The notes under the pieces: generated by a model
Told to the model about the DNA's origin: nothing
What the model saw: the letters and a program-made list of their open reading frames with translations, nothing else
Database searches by the model: none
Position numbers and translations under genes: made by a program
DNA from: Caryophanales bacterium UBA5603
GTDB taxonomy: Bacteria; Bacillota_I; Bacilli_A; Izemoplasmatales; Hujiaoplasmataceae
Length of the DNA stretch: 10,433 nucleotides
Reading direction: 5' to 3'
NCBI GenBank assembly: GCA_002424815.1
Contig: DILB01000011.1
Location: 1 to 10,433 of the forward strand
Shown here: one piece after another, positions 5,456 through 10,433 of the stretch
Numbering within the stretch: position 1 is the first letter of the stretch
Layout of the letters: each line of letters starts with the position of its first letter

Positions 5456-6220
5456 CTAAAGTGTCGTAAAAGGATCGGTTTTTATCGAAGAAATCACAAT
5501 TTTTATTTCCGGAAAATTAACTTTTAAATCCTCGAAAATAGCTTTTTTAAATACTTTTTCAGCATAATGACCAACATCAAGGACATTTAGTCCCATTTGT
5601 TCACAATCTAAGGCCGTATGATAGGTTACATCTCCAGTAATATAAAGGTCACAGTTTTGCTTTTTTGCTTGACCTACATGATTTGACCCGCTCCCACCCG
5701 AGATACCAACTCTTTTCACCGTTTTATCAAGTGAGCCAACAAAACGAACTGAATCCGTATTTAAAACCTCTTTGACCTTAGCGATATATGCCAGCATCCC
5801 CATCGGTTCAACGTCGCCATATCGACCGATTTTATCAATCTCGTCAAGAAGTAAAGGATTCGAAATCCCCAATAAAGCAGCTAAAACATCATTCATTCCG
5901 CCATCAGCCAAATCATAATTAGTGTGCATTGTATATAGCGTCATATCATTCTTTAGGAGTTGATTAATCATCCAACCTCTCGGAGATTCAATTGTAACTG
6001 AATGGATTGGTTTGAAAATTAGTGGATGATGAGAAATAATCATTTCGGCCTGATGTGTAATCGCTTCTTTGATAGTTTCTTTGGTTACGTCTAAGGTAAT
6101 CAGAATCGTTGTGACCTTTTTATTGAGCGAACCAATTTGAAGTCCGACGTTGTCCCATTCATAAGCTAATTCTTTAGGATATTTAGCATCTAAATATTTG
6201 ACTATATCGATACCATTCAT
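5456..6220 (-). CDS. Nif3/DUF34-family metal-binding protein (YqfO type, short form)
   Basis: A 254-residue member of the Nif3/DUF34 family (YqfO in Bacillus). These proteins form ring-like hexamers with a dinuclear metal site; their role is unsettled, with GTP cyclohydrolase-like annotations unproven. Probable metal ligands are visible: His64 and His65 in ISHHPLIF, His99 and Asp103 in MHTNYDLADGGMND, and His218 and Glu221 in DVGHYAEK. ITGDVTYH at about 194-201 is also typical. The length fits the short form. The roughly 100-residue PII-like insert found in Bacillus YqfO (about 370 residues) is absent. The ATG overlaps the trmK stop by four bases (ATGA) and has an AAAGGGGTG site, so it is translationally coupled as the last gene of the glyS-dnaG-rpoD-trmK-nif3 operon. 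The trmK-yqfO pair is conserved in Bacilli. Confidence 0.93.
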   Translation of the reverse strand: MNGIDIVKYLDAKYPKELAYEWDNVGLQIGSLNKKVTTILITLDVTKETIKEAITHQAEMIISHHPLIFKPIHSVTIESPRGWMINQLLKNDMTLYTMHTNYDLADGGMNDVLAALLGISNPLLLDEIDKIGRYGDVEPMGMLAYIAKVKEVLNTDSVRFVGSLDKTVKRVGISGGSGSNHVGQAKKQNCDLYITGDVTYHTALDCEQMGLNVLDVGHYAEKVFKKAIFEDLKVNFPEIKIVISSIKTDPFTTL

Positions 6221-6873
6221 CGAAACACCCCTTTTAATTTAGCAATTTTATCGATAATTTCCGTTTTTTTAATTGATGAGGATGAAAGTTTCATTGCCTC
6301 TTCAAGTTTATGAATTTCATAATTGACATATTCGAGCATTAACGAATCCTGACGTATAATGTTTATCGGACCGAATTGCATTTCTTGATAGTCAAGATTC
6401 ATTTCACCTTTAATCGCACGAATGATTTGATAATAATGTCGGTGGTCTTTTACGAAAGCCTCATCATCAATCAAAAATCCATTATTTTGTAACCAAAATC
6501 GAACGGCGCCAGCTTCCGAATTCGGACCGAGCACTAAAACATTAATAGACTCAGTTTTTCCTTCAGATAGAATCTTGACAATCTGTTCTCCACCCATGCC
6601 AAGAATGGAAATACCATCAACCTTGTTACTTAAAGCAGACAACCCCTCTGCACATTGGGTTTCAATTTGATCATTAAGTCCTGCTTTTTCAATATTTTCA
6701 ATGGCTTTTTGAAGGGGACCTATCTTATTATCAGAGGCAACTGCTTGTTTCACCATTTTTGATTTTACAGCTTCAATAGGTAAATAACCGTGGTCACACC
6801 CAATATCCGCAAGCACCGTAATACCCTTAAGAAATCGTAAGGCAACTGATAATCGTTTGCTTAATTGAGCCAT
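6217..6873 (-). CDS. trmK: tRNA (adenine(22)-N1)-methyltransferase TrmK
   Basis: A 218-residue Rossmann-fold methyltransferase that uses S-adenosylmethionine to make m1A22 in the D-loop of certain tRNAs (YqfN in Bacillus). The SAM-binding motif ADIGCDHGYLP lies at about 22-32 and the acidic strand-2 region ASDNKIGPLQKAIENIEKAGL at 46-66. The family-specific GMGG at 92-95 takes the place of the usual NPPY catalytic motif. VLGPNSEAGAVRFWLQNNGF at 114-133 matches the conserved LxPN...LRxWL stretch. The C-terminal part (about 160-218) is helical and charged, as expected for the tRNA-contacting coiled coil of the family. Its ATG overlaps the rpoD stop by one base (TAATG). The ribosome binding site is weak (CGGAAAA), so expression probably depends on coupling to rpoD. 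Confidence 0.95.
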   Translation of the reverse strand: MAQLSKRLSVALRFLKGITVLADIGCDHGYLPIEAVKSKMVKQAVASDNKIGPLQKAIENIEKAGLNDQIETQCAEGLSALSNKVDGISILGMGGEQIVKILSEGKTESINVLVLGPNSEAGAVRFWLQNNGFLIDDEAFVKDHRHYYQIIRAIKGEMNLDYQEMQFGPINIIRQDSLMLEYVNYEIHKLEEAMKLSSSSIKKTEIIDKIAKLKGVFR

Positions 6874-8171
6874 TATTTTCCGTTAGTGAAATCTTTCAGT
6901 TTCTTGCTTCTCGAAGGGTGACGTAACTTACGTAAAGCTTTAGCTTCAATTTGACGAATACGTTCACGTGTAACCCCAAATTCCTTGCCAACCTCTTCTA
7001 GCGTTCTCGTTCGGCCATCTAACAATCCAAAACGCATACGTAATACTTTTTCTTCACGATCAGTCAATGTTTCTAAAACGGCATCTAATTCCCTTTTTAA
7101 CATTTCTTTTGAAGTATATTCATAGGGAGTCAATGTATCGGGATCAGGGATAAAATCGCCTAAAGAAGAATCCTCTTCTTCTCCGACAGGACTTTCTAAC
7201 GAAATAGGTTCTTGAGCAACTTTTTGAATGATTTGAACTTTTTCTACAGAAATTTTCATTTCAGCCGCAACTTCTTCAGGATATGGTTCTCTTTTCAATT
7301 TTTGAGTTAAAGTACGTTGGGTTCTTACCAATTTATTAATAGTTTCAACCATATGAACCGGAATACGAATGGTTCTTGCCTGATCGGCAATGGCCCGAGT
7401 AATCGCTTGTCTAATCCACCAAGTAGCATAAGTTGAAAACTTAAAACCTTTTGTGTGATCAAACTTATAAACGGCTTTCATTAACCCCATATTTCCTTCT
7501 TGAATCAAATCAAGAAACTGCATTCCGCGACCAACATAACGTTTGGCAATAGAAACAACCAATCTAAGATTAGCTTCCACAAGCTTCTTTTCTGAAAATT
7601 GTCCGCGTTTATACAACTCTTCTACCTCTAGGCGCTCCTCATCGGAAACAACTTCACCATTGATAGCTTTTTGATCATATTGATCTTTTACGCGCCGAGC
7701 TCGCGAAATTAATGTGGCAAGTTCATATTCTTCATCACTGGACAGTAATTCAACACGCCCTATTTCTTTTAAATACATTCGAACTGGATCGTCGACTTTG
7801 ATAGAAACAGAAGTATCGTATTGCTTATCACGCATCAACTCTTCTTCGATTTCTTTGGCATAATCGACAAAATCGATGAGTTCATCTTCAGATAAATCTT
7901 CATCTGAAAGTTCATCCAAATCAATAAAATCGTCTTCTTCATCTTCTAAAAGCTCTTCAGGAACGATTTCCTCTTCTTCGTCGAGTAAATCATCGATTTC
8001 AGGTAAATCGATTTTTTCCTCCAAAAATATGCCATCAGACTCAAGTTCAATGATAATATCATCGAAATCAACTGAATCTTCTGAAACATATTTTTTCAAA
8101 TCATCCAACGTAATTATGCCGGTATCTTCATGTAATTTCATCATTTTTTTAATGATTTCGTTTTTGTCCAT
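6873..8171 (-). CDS. rpoD: RNA polymerase primary sigma factor (sigma-70/SigA)
   Basis: The housekeeping sigma factor, 432 residues. A short region-1.1-like segment (about 1-50) is followed by an unusually acidic linker (55-113). Region 1.2 is DPVRMYLKEIGRVELLS at 128-144. Region 2 includes ANLRLVVSIAKRYVGRGMQFLDLIQEGNMGL and the -10-recognising GFKFSTYATWWIRQAITRAIADQARTIR at 242-269. Region 3 begins IPVHMVETINK. Region 4 has DREEKVLRMRFGL and the -35-binding LEEVGKEFGVTRERIRQIEAKALRKLR at 391-417. The ATG at 8171 is chosen because AAAGGA lies six bases upstream. The gene then overlaps dnaG by 31 bases. An ATG nine codons later would give a neat ATGA junction but has no ribosome binding site. 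The dnaG-rpoD order is conserved widely. Confidence 0.98.
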   Translation of the reverse strand: MDKNEIIKKMMKLHEDTGIITLDDLKKYVSEDSVDFDDIIIELESDGIFLEEKIDLPEIDDLLDEEEEIVPEELLEDEEDDFIDLDELSDEDLSEDELIDFVDYAKEIEEELMRDKQYDTSVSIKVDDPVRMYLKEIGRVELLSSDEEYELATLISRARRVKDQYDQKAINGEVVSDEERLEVEELYKRGQFSEKKLVEANLRLVVSIAKRYVGRGMQFLDLIQEGNMGLMKAVYKFDHTKGFKFSTYATWWIRQAITRAIADQARTIRIPVHMVETINKLVRTQRTLTQKLKREPYPEEVAAEMKISVEKVQIIQKVAQEPISLESPVGEEEDSSLGDFIPDPDTLTPYEYTSKEMLKRELDAVLETLTDREEKVLRMRFGLLDGRTRTLEEVGKEFGVTRERIRQIEAKALRKLRHPSRSKKLKDFTNGK

Positions 8172-9943
8172 AGGTTTTCCTTTCGTTTGTGAAGGCTGAG
8201 TTTCTTATTGGTCAACTCATTATATTTGACGCTTTCCATATTTTTATCAAGCGTACCCAATTCATCATTTAGCTTTTTGATTTCACTCTCAAGCATTCGT
8301 TCTTTCATTTGATTAATACAATCTTCAAGTTCCTTATTTGAAAACTCACCTTCATGAAGCAAAACTTTTTTTACACGTAATTGTTCTTCGCCTTTATAAC
8401 GATTAATCAATTCATCCTTCAAATTGGAATTATCAGGATTAACTTCAAGGAGGTCATCAATGTTAAGAAGGATATTAGCGTTTAATTTGTCGTAACAAAA
8501 TATTCCAGCAAGTTCAGCTTGAATAGTTGTTCGAAACTCATGACTCTCAAGATAATAATGTAGTAAATTGATTTCTGCTTTGTAATATTTGTGAGGAATC
8601 GCAATCTCTGTCACTCGTTTTTTTGTTTCTGAATGTGTCTTTTGAATGGCTTTTGATAATTGGTTGTCGCGAAAGTCTGTTCTGATTGTTAGGAAATCAA
8701 CCAAAGTATCTTGAGATAGTTTGCGAAGGTATAACTCAGTGACTGTTGCTGAAGTATTCGACAGGAGTTCAAAAACGGCTAACTTAAACCTTTCAATTCC
8801 GCCCGTTTTTTTCAAATCAGCATGTTTCTTCAAATATTGATATCTGAACTCGAATGGATCAATCAAATTTTGTTCAATGTAAAGGCGATATTGTTCACCT
8901 GAATATTTTTTTATATATTCATCGGGATCAAGGTTTTCTGGCAAAATAATCAGATTAACAATCAAATCTTCTTTTTCGAGAATTTTGATAGCTTTTTGCA
9001 TTGCCTCAAATCCTGCTGAATCGCCATCATAACATACAATGACATTTTCAGTGAACCGTTTGATCAAACGAGCTTGTTCAATTGTCAAAGCAGTACCCAT
9101 TGAGGCTATAGCCTCTTTGATTCCAGCCCTAACTGAAGCAATAACATCCATGAATCCTTCATAGAGGACAACGCGTTTCATTTGTTTGATAGCTGGTTGG
9201 GCTCGATCTAAATTATAAAGTATTTCGCCTTTGGTAAAAATGCTTGTGAAGGGACTGTTAACATATTTGGGTTCATTTTCTATGTTTTGATAAAGTCTTC
9301 CACTGAAACCGACAATTTTACCATTCGCATTTCGAATCGGGAAAATAATTCGATTTCGGAAAAGGTCGTAATAGTTGCCTTCAGCATTTTTTTTGATTAA
9401 CCCAAGTTCAAGCAAGTCAAGTTCTTGATATTTTGTTTTCAAATTTTTGTACAAAACATCCATTTCATTGGGCGAAAAACCAATTTCAAAATATTGGAGC
9501 GTATGAATATCTAACCCGCGATTACGAAGATAATCAAGTACAGGTTTCCCACTTTCTAGATGAGTAAGAGCGAGGTTATAATATTCGGAAGCTGTCTCGT
9601 TGATTTCATATAAGCGATTTGTTTTATCGTTGACGGTAGATTTAACCTCTATTTCAAGGGGAACATTATATCTATCTGCCAAGGTCTTTAAAGCATCGAC
9701 ATAAGATAAATTTCGGTATTTCATTAAAAATGATGCTGCATTCCCTTTTTCGCCACAGCCAAAACAATTAAAGATATGTTTTTCTTTGTTAACGAAAAAA
9801 GAAGGTGTTTTTTCGTTATGGAATGGACAGAGGCCCTTAAAGCTTTTGCCAGCAGGTTCTAAATTGACGTACTCGCCAATAACATCGACAATGTCGGTGG
9901 CATTGATAATGTCATCAATCGTTTGTTGACTGATTCGCTCCAT
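8141..9943 (-). CDS. dnaG: DNA primase DnaG
   Basis: Synthesises RNA primers at the replication fork, recruited by the DnaB-type helicase; 600 residues, a normal length. The N-terminal CHC2 zinc-binding domain shows Cys39, His42, Cys60 and Cys63 (LCPFHNEKTPSFF...FNCFGCGEKGNAASF). The RNA-polymerase core has LFRNRIIFPIRNANGKIVGFSGR at about 194-216. The TOPRIM fold has YEGFMDVIAS (Glu262), CYDGDSAGFEA (Asp306, Asp308) and LPENLDPDEYI at 334-344, the metal-binding triad region. The less conserved C-terminal part (about 430-600) is helical, as expected for the helicase-binding domain. The start is supported by GGAGGTGGGAG just before the ATG. It lies 35 bases after the glyS stop and overlaps rpoD by 31 bases in a different frame. 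Cotranscription with glyS is likely since no terminator lies between them. Confidence 0.98.
   Translation of the reverse strand: MERISQQTIDDIINATDIVDVIGEYVNLEPAGKSFKGLCPFHNEKTPSFFVNKEKHIFNCFGCGEKGNAASFLMKYRNLSYVDALKTLADRYNVPLEIEVKSTVNDKTNRLYEINETASEYYNLALTHLESGKPVLDYLRNRGLDIHTLQYFEIGFSPNEMDVLYKNLKTKYQELDLLELGLIKKNAEGNYYDLFRNRIIFPIRNANGKIVGFSGRLYQNIENEPKYVNSPFTSIFTKGEILYNLDRAQPAIKQMKRVVLYEGFMDVIASVRAGIKEAIASMGTALTIEQARLIKRFTENVIVCYDGDSAGFEAMQKAIKILEKEDLIVNLIILPENLDPDEYIKKYSGEQYRLYIEQNLIDPFEFRYQYLKKHADLKKTGGIERFKLAVFELLSNTSATVTELYLRKLSQDTLVDFLTIRTDFRDNQLSKAIQKTHSETKKRVTEIAIPHKYYKAEINLLHYYLESHEFRTTIQAELAGIFCYDKLNANILLNIDDLLEVNPDNSNLKDELINRYKGEEQLRVKKVLLHEGEFSNKELEDCINQMKERMLESEIKKLNDELGTLDKNMESVKYNELTNKKLSLHKRKENLWTKTKSLKK
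8178..8183 (-). promoter_or_regulatory. Ribosome binding site of rpoD inside the end of dnaG
   Basis: AAAGGA on the minus strand, six bases from the ATG at 8171, lies within the last codons of dnaG. It supports the longer rpoD reading over the alternative start at 8144, which is preceded only by an A-rich run. Confidence 0.7.
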
Positions 9944-9978
9944 ACTCCCACCTCCAAAATTCGTATGATTTATTACTA

Positions 9979-10433
9979 TTATTCAAACTGCTTTTCGAAA
10001 TAGACTTTGAGTTCAGAAACAGGAATTTTAACTTGTAACATCGAATCGCGTTCGCGAACAGTGACGGTTCCAAGTGTCAGTGTTTCTTCATCAATCGTCA
10101 CACAATAAGGTGTGCCAATGGCATCTTGTCGGCGATAACGTTTACCGATATTACCAGCTTCGTCATACTGCACATTGAAATGTCGCGATAAATCATCAAA
10201 AATTTCCTCTGATTTTTCTTGATGGTATTTCTTTAACAAAGGCAACACTGCAATACTAACAGGCGCCAATTTGCGATGAATTCTTAAAACTAGCCGAGTA
10301 TCATTTTCGCCTAAAACTTCTTCATCAAGTGCTTCCATCAATAAAGCCAATAACAATCTTTCAACGCCTAAAGATGGTTCAATGACATAAGGAAGATATT
10401 TTTCGTTGGTTTCTGGATCAAGATAATCCAGTG
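9979..10433 (-). CDS. glyS: Glycyl-tRNA synthetase, C-terminal part (runs off right edge)
   Basis: The last 150 residues of the single-chain, class II glycyl-tRNA synthetase that charges tRNA-Gly with glycine. The part inside the window contains class II motif 3 (YVIEPSLGVERLLLALLMEAL, with the conserved Glu-Arg pair) and then the anticodon-binding domain. Recognisable stretches there are KLAPVSIAVLPLLKK, GNIGKRYRRQDAIGTPYCVTID and TLGTVTVRERDSMLQVKIPVSEL. This is the eukaryote/archaea-like alpha2 form found in Staphylococcus, mollicutes and others, not the alpha2-beta2 GlyQ/GlyS enzyme of E. coli. The reading frame continues to the right edge at 10433, so the true start, promoter and any T-box leader are outside. 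The gene is the first visible member of the glyS-dnaG-rpoD-trmK-nif3 cluster, an order also known in Staphylococcus and relatives. Confidence 0.95.
   Translation of the reverse strand, partial: LDYLDPETNEKYLPYVIEPSLGVERLLLALLMEALDEEVLGENDTRLVLRIHRKLAPVSIAVLPLLKKYHQEKSEEIFDDLSRHFNVQYDEAGNIGKRYRRQDAIGTPYCVTIDEETLTLGTVTVRERDSMLQVKIPVSELKVYFEKQFE

Noticed and set aside
7876..8199. Serine-rich open frame on the plus strand, 107 codons
   Set aside because: It lies antisense to the Asp/Glu-rich linker of rpoD. GAA/GAT-rich codons read backwards give TCx/AGx serine codons. There is no ribosome binding site and no family resemblance.
8219..8250. Possible internal promoter for rpoD: TTGATA (8245-8250) and TATAAT (8219-8224) on the minus strand
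   Set aside because: Both hexamers are good, but the 20-base spacer is too long for a sigma-70 promoter and there is no TGn extension. The bases are also constrained as dnaG codons.

Overview
The window looks like an ordinary chromosomal stretch from a low-GC bacterium of the Bacillota or a close wall-less relative. The sequence is AT-rich with strong AGGAGG-type ribosome binding sites. Gene neighbourhoods match those known from Bacilli: plsY divergent from parE-parC, and glyS-dnaG-rpoD-trmK-nif3. TGA is used as a stop (dnaG, trmK), so this is the standard bacterial code and not the TGA=Trp code of Mycoplasma or Spiroplasma. A clostridial-type 2[4Fe-4S] ferredoxin points to fermentative or anaerobic metabolism. 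An Acholeplasma/Izemoplasma-like or Erysipelotrichia-like organism would fit, but the exact taxon cannot be fixed from this window.

Layout. (1) Positions 1-2617, minus strand: the topoisomerase IV operon parE-parC, with parC cut by the left edge. (2) 2618-2724: a compact divergent promoter region. (3) 2725-3369, plus strand: plsY, facing a small YneF-family membrane protein gene (3396-3611, minus) across a shared bidirectional terminator. (4) 3612-3822: a divergent intergenic region with promoters for yneF and for the ferredoxin gene (3823-3990, plus). The ferredoxin gene faces the marR gene across a second shared terminator. (5) 4039-5333, minus: a two-gene degV-marR operon with its own promoter and a palindromic operator candidate at the predicted transcription start. 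(6) 5456-10433, minus: a macromolecular-synthesis operon glyS (5' part outside the window), dnaG, rpoD, trmK and nif3, with 35-nt, overlapping, overlapping and overlapping junctions respectively.

How the genes work together. The right half combines tRNA charging (GlyRS), replication priming (DnaG), housekeeping transcription (sigma-70/SigA), tRNA m1A22 methylation (TrmK) and a Nif3/DUF34 metal-binding protein. The left half holds the chromosome-decatenating topoisomerase. The middle has a membrane-lipid flavour: PlsY makes lysophosphatidate, the DegV protein belongs to the fatty-acid-binding (FakB-like) family, and the co-transcribed MarR protein resembles FabT, the repressor of fatty-acid synthesis in streptococci.

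No mobile elements, CRISPR arrays, rRNA or tRNA genes were found. No gene-free stretch exceeds about 210 bases. The most interesting signal is the TTTGA-N3-TCAAA palindrome over the start of the degV-marR promoter. Next are the very acidic linker in the sigma factor and the 31-base dnaG/rpoD overlap.
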